From Phlebotomus papatasi (taxonomy: Eukaryota; Arthropoda; Insecta; Diptera; Psychodidae), in assembly GCF_024763615.1 (NCBI RefSeq), contig NC_077222.1, forward strand, positions 88,970,001 to 89,034,000: 64,000 nt of DNA, in the 5' to 3' direction. Below, piece by piece: positions 12,691-23,699 of this stretch; positions within the stretch are counted from its first letter, which is position 1, and every line of letters begins with the position of its first letter. The notes under the pieces were generated by a model. That model did not search any database. It saw only the letters and a list, made by a program, of their open reading frames with translations, and had not been told where the DNA came from. Made by a program: the position numbers and the translations under genes.

Positions 12691-14942
12691 CCTTTACAAA
12701 ATTTTTCTTAATCGTTTTAATAATACCTTAAAATTAACTTTTAAATGTCAAAACCTGAATGTATTATTACGTAAATTTGGCAGAAAGGAATATTTTGGGT
12801 CACGGTGAATTTAATAAAAATTTCCCTTTTAATTTATTAATTAGTTAATAATTAGTTAATTATTGAGTTTTTGTTGATGCGTAAGTAATTTAGTATATAT
12901 TTTAAATATTCCCACATAGAAATTTATGTGGATTATTGTTATTTTTTTATGTATTATTAATTGTTAAACGATTTAATCAATTGTGTATTTCTAATTGAAT
13001 TCTGTAATATATTTAAATACTTCAACATAATCCATTTAGCATAATTAAAAATTTATCAATTAAAATATTTTAGTACAATCGCGTTCTGTGATTGGTTAGA
13101 ACTTGAAAGCATTTAAAGCTTCAGCCAATCAGAGAACGCGATGGATCTAAATTATTTGTTTGGGGTAAAAAATTAAAAGTAAGGCCAAAAATATCTTGAG
13201 CGCTGTCTATATATTTTTTTATTTATTTAATATCCAAGTGCCGTTGATTGGATTTTATAGGCTAAACCCATATTTATCATTTTTGCAATATTGCTACAAC
13301 GTCTCTGAACTCATGAAAAACTGTCCAAAATAGACCCCTTATCATTTCCCCATCCAAAAAATTACATCAATGAGATCTTCAGAAATTTCTATGAAGGCTA
13401 AAATGTAATACATCTGGCAAATTTTTATACTTTGATTTATTTATAAAAATTTAGGCGGAAATTTGCAATAAAAGATTTCTCAATTTTCATAATACCATCA
13501 ATGGTCGCTCTTGAGGAATTTTTCCCAAATTCAATACATATTTCACTGTCGATCCCAATAAATATAAAAATGTTCTGGAGGGAAAATAGGCAAGTTGAAC
13601 CCTTTTAGGAAAATTATTCATTGCCTTTCGCGAGAAGAATGGTTGGGATTCTCTCCAATTTTTTTTTCTTTCTTTTCTTCATCCAGGAAAAATTCCTAGA
13701 GGAGAAAAATGCCTTTTCATCCCGATGGAATCTTATGGTGAGTGTGAAAGGCAATTTTCTTGTATTTCATTTCCATTTCATCACCAGCAACATGCAAGAA
13801 ATCAACAATGGTGCGAAGTTGATGGGGTGTGTGGGTGGCATGGAAAAAAGGCGGGAAAGCTCAGGAGCTGAAAGCTGTGAAGCTGAAGAATTCTCCATGG
13901 TCATACAAACAACATTAACAGAGTAAAATGAGATAATTGAAAGCGCATTTAGTCCAAATGGTTTTCTTCTGTCTCCCAGGCACTTTTTTTTCGCCAAGTT
14001 GAAGAGGCGCATTTTGGGAAAAGCCTGAAGGAATGGGATTTGTTGGCGCAGTACACAGAAAGCAATTAACACAGCAAACCCCAAGTACATAGAGATTACA
14101 TATAGTGTGTTTTTGCCCACAGGAAAAATTTATCTATATTAGGAGTACATTGCCCGAGAAGAGAGTAACTTTTAATCAACAAATAACCATTTGAGCTTCC
14201 AATTGATTCTCACACTTACTTCTCGGATTTTCACCATAAATTGGCTAATCTCGTTTAGTGACTTTTCCACTGTCAATTATGGGATTTTATTTAAACAATT
14301 TCCCCGTACTCTAGTCTGCAGCTAAATCCAAATGAAGATTCACCAGCAAACTCGGAGAATTTTCAATTATGTTTGTGGTGTGAGATTTTGATTTTACTTC
14401 AAGTATTTTTACATCTTTTCTCCAGAAGCTTTTCTTCCAGCCACTTTCTCCCATTGAATTGAGAATGGAAGTATGTTCTCGTAGAATTTGACATGAAATT
14501 GAAATGGTATACAGAGGAGATAGCTATTCCGATTGGCGATTTGCAGTGAAATCCATTTACAACTTACACCATCACAATAAGGTATATATTTCCCTTCGAT
14601 ATCCACTTCATCATATTGGCTCAAAGTGCCTGTCTCTTTTTTTCAACCATTCACAGACCTACAGGTTTGTGTACAATTTAATGAAGCACATCTGAAAATT
14701 TATTTCTAGTCAAGCGAATAGTTTTAACCGTTTTTATGTCTCTGGTAGTTGTTAAAACGTGATATTTTATATTTGAATTGAAAGTACTTATATAAAGTGT
14801 TGTTAGTAACTTTAGTAGAATCTAGTACACTTAACAAATGTAGGAAAAAATCGGCGGAACTAAACTTCGAAAACTGTTTAAAACATTTCCGTAATGTTAC
14901 AAGCCATTAATCGTTTTTAAATATTTATCGTCATCGGTACGA
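12691..14942. other. Non-coding stretch with an 18-bp hairpin
   Basis: No gene is recognised. A near-perfect hairpin joins 13078-13095 (ATCGCGTTCTGTGATTGG) to 13125-13142 with one mismatch and a 29-base spacer. The part 13590-14160 is GC-richer and looks like unique DNA. Confidence 0.5.
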
Positions 14943-15250
14943 TCGATTTATTACAACATTGCGTTTTCAACCGCAATAACTCGGTTTCAATACTTTAACA
15001 TTTCGTCTCCAGCATCTTGTTTACAACATTTCATCTTCAACATTTCGTCTTCGTCTACCGCATTTCGACTTTAACATTTCGTTTTTGTAATTTCATTTCC
15101 AATGTTTCATCTTTGTCATTCCGTTTATGAGATTTCGTCTTCGTTATTTCGTTTTCAACATCTCGTCTTCGTTATTCCGTTTTCAATATCTCATCTTCGT
15201 CCGTCTACAAGATTTCGTCTTCGTTATTTCTTCTACAACAGTTTGTCTTC
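14943..15250. repeat. Degenerate minisatellite, unit about 18 bp
   Basis: About 16 imperfect units built on ATTTCGTCTTCGT with AACA or TTAT linkers follow one another. Examples are AACATTTCGTCTTCG, GAGATTTCGTCTTCGTT and AACATCTCGTCTTCGTT. Units vary in sequence and spacing, so the array is old or was built by slippage. Confidence 0.8.
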
Positions 15251-15279
15251 AATAAATATATTGTAAAATATTAAATGAA

Positions 15280-16020
15280 TAGGCAGGATGCAATTATGAT
15301 GGTAGTTCTTACTGGTAACCCTTTAAGCAAAGACCTCTCTACCCAATTCCCGAGTACAGGAACGCCGGATTCTGTGCTGTGGGTAAACGAGTATGAAACC
15401 TTTGGGGTTATTGACAATGAAGTAGGAGAGTGTAGTGCTTAGAATCTTGAGAATGTCCTTAACCAAAATATCTCACTGCTTTGATCGCTATCCTGTCGGA
15501 TGATCTATTCTTTTAGCTGAGCAAAGAAGTATGGTTGAGAGCAATCTCTTCCGCACTCTAGAGTAAAATCCGAAAGATTGTGAACAGGAGGTCATTACGG
15601 GCCTCTGGGTTGTCACCGTTTAACCGAAGGACCTGTATGCCTTATACTAGACCGGTATTGTAGTGAGATTACTACCAATCTAGGAAACCTAGAGAGGTGT
15701 TGTGGTAAGACTACTACCATACTAGGTAAGGGGCTTGAATTCTTCGGGGGCTGGAAGAGATGGGAGGGCGTTAGAGCGGGGCTATGTGGAGTGGAGCGAC
15801 TCCGGATAGCCTGCGGATTATTCTTCTGACCTGTGACCAGTCTAGGTTAAACTGGGAGGCCGAGATGGGTGCCCACCAATGGTTCCGCCATTGGAAGTTG
15901 ATTTCTTTGAGATGGTTGTGATATGTGCTAATGGTCCGAACTGAGAATAACGAAAAAGAGATGTTCAAGGGCTAGATTGGTCAATGCCCAAATGGGAATA
16001 ACCTTTTGCAACCTTTTTTA
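15280..16020. repeat. GC-richer block of unknown class, probable old transposable element
   Basis: Base composition rises sharply compared with both flanks. Short internal direct repeats occur, such as TAGTGAGATTACTACCA-like at 15661 and GGTAAGACTACTACCAT-like at 15702. No protein motif survives in any frame that I can defend. It could be a retrotransposon 3' untranslated region. Confidence 0.35.
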
Positions 16021-16352
16021 AACATTTAGCAGGAACCTTATATAAAAAAAAGACAAGTCTGTGATCTCTTTCTGATGAGTTAAGGAAAATAGTAGAGTTG
16101 AAAGCCATAGCATTTCGAATGAGCCCGTTCATCACACTAACAATTACTTCTAAGAAGTAAGTCTAATTCGGAACAAGAAAGAGTAAAGTGCAAAGTACAC
16201 AATACTTTGCATTAGGTATAGTTTAAAAGTATAATAAATTTTTGAGTAATATGTCCCCCTGTCAGTAGGATAAATCTAATTCAGGACTAACCTACATCGA
16301 ACCTATGGCTTATCTGTAAATGAATGTATAAAATTAATGAATAATCTATGAG

Positions 16353-16729
16353 AGTAGTACCAATGTATTACAGTGACTGTGTGGATTAACGTACCTCATG
16401 CATTTCAATATGGAATATCGTGCCTTTTCAATGCATGTGTGTGTACATGTGGATGTTTATATATAATCAGCTGATCTTTTTTCTTGGAATTTTCGGTCAC
16501 ACATTTCATTTTTTTAAATGCAAGTGTAATTTCATACACTTTTAGAACTTTTATATGCATACACAATGGAAAAAAACACAAGGTACGATAATCCATAGTG
16601 CCTTTAAAGAGGTATGATAATCCATAGAGACGCTGAATGAGTGCTATGGCATATAAGTATCAAGTGATTTCCCTTTCTCACCACAATCTGGTCAAATTTC
16701 TTCAATAGATCGTCGCAATGTCTGACAAA
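16353..16729 (+). repeat. Polinton left terminal inverted repeat
   Basis: About 377 bp matching the reverse complement of 31249-31663. The outermost 45 bp (to 16397) are identical in both ends; inward, substitutions and small indels accumulate. It holds several copies of a GATAATCCATA-like motif in both orientations (about 16566-16635). Confidence 0.95.
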
Positions 16730-17195
16730 GAAGTAGAATAATCCATATATGTCAATAGAAAAAAATCAAAGAAGATCAATGGGCCTAAATCCATTGAAAA
16801 CCTGTTGAATAAAATACTTAGAGTTGTTTTTGTTGTATATTAAATTTATTATCTTTTTTTTAAAAATCATATTTGAAAGAAATAAACAGAATTGAAAAAA
16901 AAATCTTATTATAAAAATAGGAATACAAATGGTAAAATAAGAAAATAAAATAGTTCTCTTGAAATTTTTAAAGGTAGATAAAAATATAAAGAAAAATTAT
17001 TAAATGAGAAGAAAAAACTAAAAACGTAAATAGTAAATTAAAAAAAGAAATTGATGAAATCGATTAGCTCTCTCAGGTCTAGTAGTTACCGTTTGCTCAT
17101 AGAGAAAATAATTTTTCTGGAAAAAATAACTTTCAATAGTCAGAAAGATTATTTTTCTATCTCGACTCGTCCTGAGAGGGTTAATCTCGATTTTT

Positions 17196-18286
17196 TTACG
17201 AATATTGTGAAAACATACTTTCAAAGGATGGTAGTTGTAGGAGTTGGGTATTAACAGCTGTAGTTGAATTGGTGGATGATGTCACTGCTGTATTAGCTTT
17301 CGAACGCGGCTGTTTTTGTGGGGATGCTCCATCATCCCCCTTTTTCGACCTCTTCTTCTTCACACTTCTTTTTAGTGTAGTTGAAGAACCTTCTTCTTCA
17401 TCAATAACGATTACGTCTCCTTCTCCCTGAGAGGAGGAGGAGTCGGAGACGTATTCGTTATTGGCCCTCTGTGGCGCCACGGAAGCCACGGGTGCAACAA
17501 TAACCTTTGAAGATCCTGGTACAGGATCTTCTGGTTGTTTTCCCATCTGTAGCTTTGATGACGCTTGAGGTGGTGGCATTTGCACTGCATCAATTTTCGG
17601 AGAATCGACTGTTGAATGCAGTATATTCGATGTTGCTTGAAGTATTGGCATCTGCGCTGCATCAATTTTTTGAGTCAATGTTGATGACTTTTGAACTGAT
17701 GGAATTAGTGCTGTGGGAATTTGTGTAGACTCAAATGTTGATTGTTGTTCAGGATGCTCTTCTGCTGCATTCTCAATCACCAATGCATGTTGATGGTGCT
17801 GTTCTTCTACATCTGGGACGATGTCTATGTCAGCCCTTTGGAATCGCCCCATTGATTTTAATCCCTTATAGGCAATAAAATAAGGGCGAACTTTTGCTGC
17901 ACGACTCACGGCCTCTGCATCGAGACGCTGGTTCCAGTAGTTGGTGAGCCAGACGTCAAAGGAATTGGTTGGTAAATAAACCTGTAAAGAAAAAAATCGA
18001 ATATTAGTATTTTTACATATTTTTTTATGGAATTCAATTACGACTGATTATCAATATCTTACCTTAAGACAAAAGTTTTGTCCATATTCGTTGTTCTCAA
18101 AGTCAATCTTCTCGATCCGATCAATCTTGAAGTATTCTCCATGCGGAAGTCGAGTAATTGACATGGTCTCCCGCCGGAGATCACAGTTTTCAGCTTGGAG
18201 AAACAAGTTCCTTAGATCATCAGCCTGAAAATTTTATAAATATTTATTTATTTATTAATTTCAAAAGTAATGTCACTTACCATCAT
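17196..18286 (-). CDS. Divergent three-exon Polinton accessory protein, acidic, nuclear-looking
   Basis: The model is exon 1 18286-18281 (ATGATG, then GTAAGT), exon 2 18224-18063 (CAG acceptor before it, GTAAGA after), exon 3 17981-17196. All introns are phase 0, giving about 317 residues. Residues about 25-60 form a compact basic/hydrophobic region ending in VYLP, which recalls a short domain I associate with small proteins of insect Polintons; this recall is weak. Residues about 130-200 are Gln/Pro/Ser rich, with two near-copies of KIDAxQMP. Residues 236-253 are a Ser run followed by VIVIDEEE, a textbook SUMO-interacting motif shape. A basic KRSVKKKRSKK stretch at about 260-270 would serve as a nuclear localisation signal. 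It is transcribed away from the polymerase across a 515-bp gap. The function is unknown; a DNA-bound or host-nuclear regulator is an inference. Confidence 0.8.
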
Positions 18287-18801
18287 TAGCGTCTTTTCAC
18301 TTCAGCTTTCAATCAGAGAATGAACGCAATTATAAATCAAAAAGAATATTTCTCTCACACAAGAGGAGAGAACAAGGATCCTCAAATTTCACTTTTGATA
18401 AGAGTCAGCAAATTGGCGGTCATACATGGCAAAATTTTGCCAACGACCTAGGGGATAGGGATGGGAGTTAAAAAAAAATAAGAGTCAGCATTTTGTATAT
18501 TATTTTATTCACATCATAAATGCACATGGCATATTTTACAATATGTAGTAGATGTATTGGTATATAAATATGACATAATATTCGTCTACAGTAATTCTAT
18601 CTATTGCAGCTCAATTTATAGCACTGTTGATAAAGATGACGAAAAAATAATTGCATATTCTGGAAATGTTCGATGATTTCGTCCACAATTCACTAACACA
18701 CACTTATCTAATTCATTTGCATTTTTGTCGCATAAAATGATATTTTAATTTCCATGATTTTCATTCTTTCATTGACATTCTATTGGTAAAGATAACTCAA
18801 G
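18287..18801. promoter_or_regulatory. Divergent promoter region between the minus-strand gene and the polymerase
   Basis: This 515-bp gap separates two divergent start codons. TATAAATAT at 18563-18571 could be a TATA box for the polymerase transcript, although it is 230 bp from the ATG. No other element is clear. Confidence 0.4.
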
Positions 18802-21800
18802 ATGTCTTCTGATAAAGTTAAGTGTTTTCTCCAAATTTTGTGTGCCAAAAGTTCAGTGAATGACCTAATAGAGTACTTATTTGATGAAAATTATGAAGAA
18901 ATTTACGAAGATATTCTTTCCATTTTAATAAAAGATGAAATCATTTTGACTAATTCCAGTGATAAAATAAAGTTGTTTGAATTTTTAACTAAAAATCAAG
19001 ACAATGAAAAAATTTCACGTAATGTGCGAGAAGAAGTGCTAGAGAAGCTATTTAACTCTGTTTCGAGGGGTGAAAAAAGAAAAAATGAAAACAAAGACAG
19101 ATCGCTTAAAAAAATTAGAGTTGAAAAACTTGTTAGTGAGGATATTCCTACTATTAGTGGAGGTGCAAGCAAAAACATTGAAGTGAAGAAAAATAATAAG
19201 TCAAATGAGGATAACAAGGATTCTGAAAATCTAACAGAAGTGACTGATGATCAAAACAATCAGGACATTGATAATGAAATGCATGATAATTCAGAAGATA
19301 ATAAATCACAGCAGGACAATGTGGAAACACGAAAAGAAAACAATGAGCAATCAAATGATAGTGATGTTGCAACTGAAACAGAAGAAGATAATGGTTTGGA
19401 ATATTCAGGAAACAGTGGAACTGTGCATATCAAAGAAAAAATTAAAATTTTTAATAAAAAATTTTTTTTGACGGAACTAAAAATAATTTTTCAAATAAAA
19501 CAACCATCTAAATTTAGTGACTTTGACTGGTTGAAGGATTCTTTTGACCAAGTTATAACACATATAAGAAATGAGAGTAAATCTGAAGACAGAGCTCTCC
19601 TTAGACTAGGTCTACCTGATGCTCCAGAAGTTGAACCAGTATACGTACCACTGACTCCAATCAACAATTTAACATCGGAAAATATTTTCGAAAAATTAGA
19701 GCTTGTTAACCAAAGTAATTCTTCGTTTTTGTCGAGCGAGCAGATGGAAATTACGGCAGAAATTTTACACAAATCTACAGGTAAATGCAAAATTTAATAA
19801 TTTCTGTAAATAGTTTATACTTTTTACCATTATTTTTTTATTTATTTACTTATTTATTTATTTATTTATTTTTATTTATTTACTTATTTATTTATTTATT
19901 TATTTACATTTTGATTTTCAGGCAGAGGACGTACCATTCATAAGCCTGGAAGGATGTCATCAGATGAAATACGCATTTTAAAGAATAAATCTATCATTGA
20001 TGTTAATGCTGAATCAGACTGTCTTCCTGTTGCTACTGTATTTGGAATTGCTCTATTAGAGGATAATTTAAAAGAAAGGTATAAAATGATAAGATCATTA
20101 AAACGATATCCGAAAAAATTGCAACGCAAAGTCAAAGAATTAATTGATGAATGTAATTTAAGTCGTACAGGGGGGCATAGTCTTGAAGACGTTAAAAAAA
20201 TTCAAGAGAAACATCCAGAATTCAGATTTTGCATTTATAATGATCAAACTGATTTTAAAAGCACATTTTTTCGGGGTGAGAAAACGGCTCTCAATTCTAA
20301 CAAAGTAATAAATTTATTTTTTTCAGAAAATCATTTTAGTTGCATTAAATCGCCAAAGGCGTTTTTTGCTTACAATTATCAATGCACTCACTGTGATGAG
20401 TTGCACAATAACAAAGCTCATAGATGTAGTGGTCAGTGCAAATATTGCCGAGATTTTCCACCCTGTAAATCCACCTATCAAATGACTCATTGTGTTGAGT
20501 GTAATAAAAAATTTCGCGGTCAAAAATGTTTTGATAATCATAAAACCAACGGAAATTGTAAAGATATAATATTTTGTAGAAATTGTTTTAAACTTGTTGA
20601 TTCGAAAGTTTCAAGAGAACCTCATGACTGCAACAATATTAAGTGTGAGGTTTGCAATAAAATTGTTGCAGCTCCCCATTACTGCTATATCCAACCCTAC
20701 ACACTTCAGCCGCCAGACAAATTCTCTATAATATTTTTTGATTTTGAATCAGAATTCATTGAACTACCGAATGGCTATACAAAACACGAGCCAAATTTGT
20801 GTGTAACGAATACGGTATGTCACTTATGTTACCAATCTAGCGAGTTTCCGGCTATTTGTCAAAATTGTAAAAAATTTGAAGAAATATTTGAAAGTGATGA
20901 CAATTCGAAATGTGTTCAGAAATTTGTTGACTACGTACTAACTTTTCGAAAATGGAAAGTTTTTGTTATAGCACACAATTCTAAATCCTATGACGCTCAG
21001 TTTGTTTTGGAAGAATTGTGTGCTAGATCATTTAAAATTGAACCAGTTTTAATAGGACGCAAAATTCTGAGTATTAAAGTCGATGATATCACGTTTATTG
21101 ATTCAATAAGTTTCATACCATTTGCGTTATCCAAGTTTGGCTCTTGTTTTGGATTGCAAAATGCAAATAAAGGTGAATATCCTTATAGATTTAACCGTGC
21201 AGAAAACCGAAATTATGTTGGACCATATCCGCCGATCGAAATGTATCCTATAAATGCAATGACAGAAGATAGATACAATGAATTTATTCAGTGGTATGAT
21301 AGCCAAAAAGAAAAGACATTCAACAACAAAGTGGAACTAAGGCAATATTGCGCACAAGATGTGTGTATATTAAGAAAAGGATGTTTGAAGTTTATGATCG
21401 ACTTTCAAAAAACTACAGGAATAAATCCATTTTTACAATCGATCACAATAGCTGATGCAGTTATGAAGGTATATAGGCAAAATTATTTAATTCCAAATAC
21501 CTTGCCTATATTACCTAAGAATAATTATGCATCATCGTATTTAAAATTACAAAGTAGAATCGGTCGTAAATGGCTACTTGCTCTTAAAGACTTGTATAAA
21601 GTAGATTTAATTCAAGAATATAAATTACCAAATTCAAATCTCATTGTTGACGGATACGACATTCAAAATAAAGTTGTTTATGAATTTGAAGGTTGCTTTA
21701 CGCATGGACACATTTGTATTTTAAATAGATCATACCATTGTAGCTCTGATCCTTATGATACCATTGAAAACAGATTTGACCGAAGAAATGCCAGAAAGAA

Positions 21801-23310
21801 AAGAATTGAGGAAATGGGTTACACTTATAAATGTATTTGGGAATGTGAATTTAAAGAAATTTTAAAACATAACCCACAAATTGAGGAATATTTGGACAAT
21901 CATTCTGAAATAGAAAATGCTACTTTTGATTTGCGCGCGGCAGTGTATGGTGGAAGAACTGAAGTTTTCCGGCTATATCATAAAATTAAGGAAGGTGAAA
22001 AAATTTTGTATTATGATTTCACAAGCCTCTATCCGTGGGCTAATAAATATACAACTTATTTTAAAGGCCACCCGAAAATTTTTAAAGATATTGAAAATCC
22101 AAGTGATGTATTGAATTTTAATGGTGTAGCCAAATGTTCTATATTACCACCAAAAGACTTATACCTGCCATGTTTGCCATTCAAATGTAACGGAAGGCTT
22201 CTGTTTCCCCTTTGTGCAAAATGTGCACTTGTTATGAATGTCTTTCATTGTGATCATACCGAAGAGGAACGTATGCTATCAGGATACTGGAGCATTGAGG
22301 AAATTCGGTTAGCGGATAGCTATGGATACAGAATTGTAAAGTGTCATGAAATTTGGTCTTATGAAATTGCAAAATATGATAGAGAAAATGGTGAAACTGG
22401 TCTCTTTGCTAAGTATGTAGACACTTTTCTTAAAATAAAGCAAGAGGCCAGTGGATGGCCAGAAAATTGTTCCACAAAAGAATCTAAATTACTATACATT
22501 CAAAACTATTTTGAAAAAGAAGGGATTAAATTAGATGAAAATAATATTGAAATTAACAAAGGTTTGCGTAGCCTTGCTAAATTAATGTTAAATAGCTTGT
22601 GGGGAAAATTTGTACAAAGAGACAACCTCACAAAAACTATAATTTGTAATTCTGTTGCGGAATTCAACGAACTTTTACATTCTCCCGGTATTTATATAAG
22701 AGATATTCACCCTTGTGGTCCCGACCAAATTTTTATTTCCTATTCTCACCTTTCGGACACATTGCCAATCACAAAACATGTTAGTGTAGGGGTTGGAATA
22801 TGCACTACGACTAATGCACGTATTGCATTATATGATGTAATGTCAAAATTAGGTCGTGATATACTGTACTGTGACACAGATTCTGTGCTTTTTATTCTAC
22901 GAAAAGGGAAAACAAATCCTTTAAAAACTGGCTCATATTTGGGTGAATTAACGGATGAACTCTCATCATATGGAGAAAATTCATTTATAGAGGAGTATGT
23001 TTCTTTAGGTCCCAAGACCTATGCTCTAAAAATATTTTCACCCAAATCACAGAAATATTACTACAAGACAGTTTGTAAGGGAATAACATTGAACAGATCA
23101 TCTACCGATCTTGTAAATTTCAATACTATGAAAGATATGGTGAAGGATTGCAGTGATAGTGGTTTCAGAGAAGTAATATGCAGGGATAAGATTATGCGAG
23201 CGGGAAATTTTGGAATCGTGTCGAAGGATGTAGCAAAAAAATTACAATTTACTTTCAATAAACGTAAGGTAATAGATGACTATGATACTATTCCATACGG
23301 ATATTCATAA
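18802..23310 (+). CDS. Protein-primed family B DNA polymerase (pPolB), two exons
   Basis: The model is exon 1 18802-19780, intron 19781-19921 (GTAAAT...TTTCAG, containing a TTTA microsatellite), exon 2 19922-23310. The phases join, giving about 1455 residues. Order of parts: an acidic N-terminal extension (1-335); an OTU-like region with DCLP Cys near 360 and NHF His near 464; Cys-rich zinc-binding-like clusters (475-580); 3'-5' exonuclease ExoI DFESE near 600, ExoII with HNSKSYD, ExoIII YCAQD near 806. A Vsr-like nuclease insertion follows (VDGYD near 902, GCFTHGH near 917, IWECEF near 966). Polymerase motif A is YDFTSLYP near 1025, motif B LMLNSLWGKF near 1217, motif C YCDTDS near 1311, then KTYAL. 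All catalytic residues are present. It would replicate the linear element from a terminal protein. It is longer than usual because of the extension. Confidence 0.93.
19830..19908. repeat. TTTA microsatellite in the polymerase intron
   Basis: An interrupted run of TTTA units (with some TTAC variants) fills most of the 141-bp intron, just before the TTTTCAG acceptor. Confidence 0.9.
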
Positions 23311-23699
23311 TTTTTGTTTGTAATATACTAAACATGTAAAATATGATATATAATAAATATGATATGATATGTAATGAAAATATGATATGTAATGTAAATA
23401 ATAAAAACTATAAATATAGTAATAATATTAATAAATATAAACAATAATGTGATGTCAAGTATTGTATTTTTAAAAATTCATCTAATAAAGATATATTTGC
23501 TATAATTTGGAAAGTGTTTTTTTCAATGATTTCATCAACGAATTTTTGTCCAAGTTTCAAACAAAAGGTATGCATAATGCGGTCATGTCTGTGAAGACTA
23601 TAAATAGACCTGAAACAATAATATATATAATCATTCTGTTTTTAATCATTTATCTTGAATCATTTCATTAATAGACCTTTGTTGAAAATTCTTTGAGAT
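23311..23699 (+). promoter_or_regulatory. Polymerase 3' end and ATPase promoter region
   Basis: The region after the polymerase stop is very AT-rich, with several AATAAA-type signals (for example near 23350 and 23484). TATAAATAG at 23599-23607, 101 nt before the ATPase ATG, is a good TATA box. The same nonamer sits 96 nt before the protease gene. Confidence 0.6.

Noticed and set aside
14943..15250. CRISPR-like array
   Set aside because: Units are degenerate and the linkers are not unique spacers of constant length; the context is a eukaryotic minisatellite.
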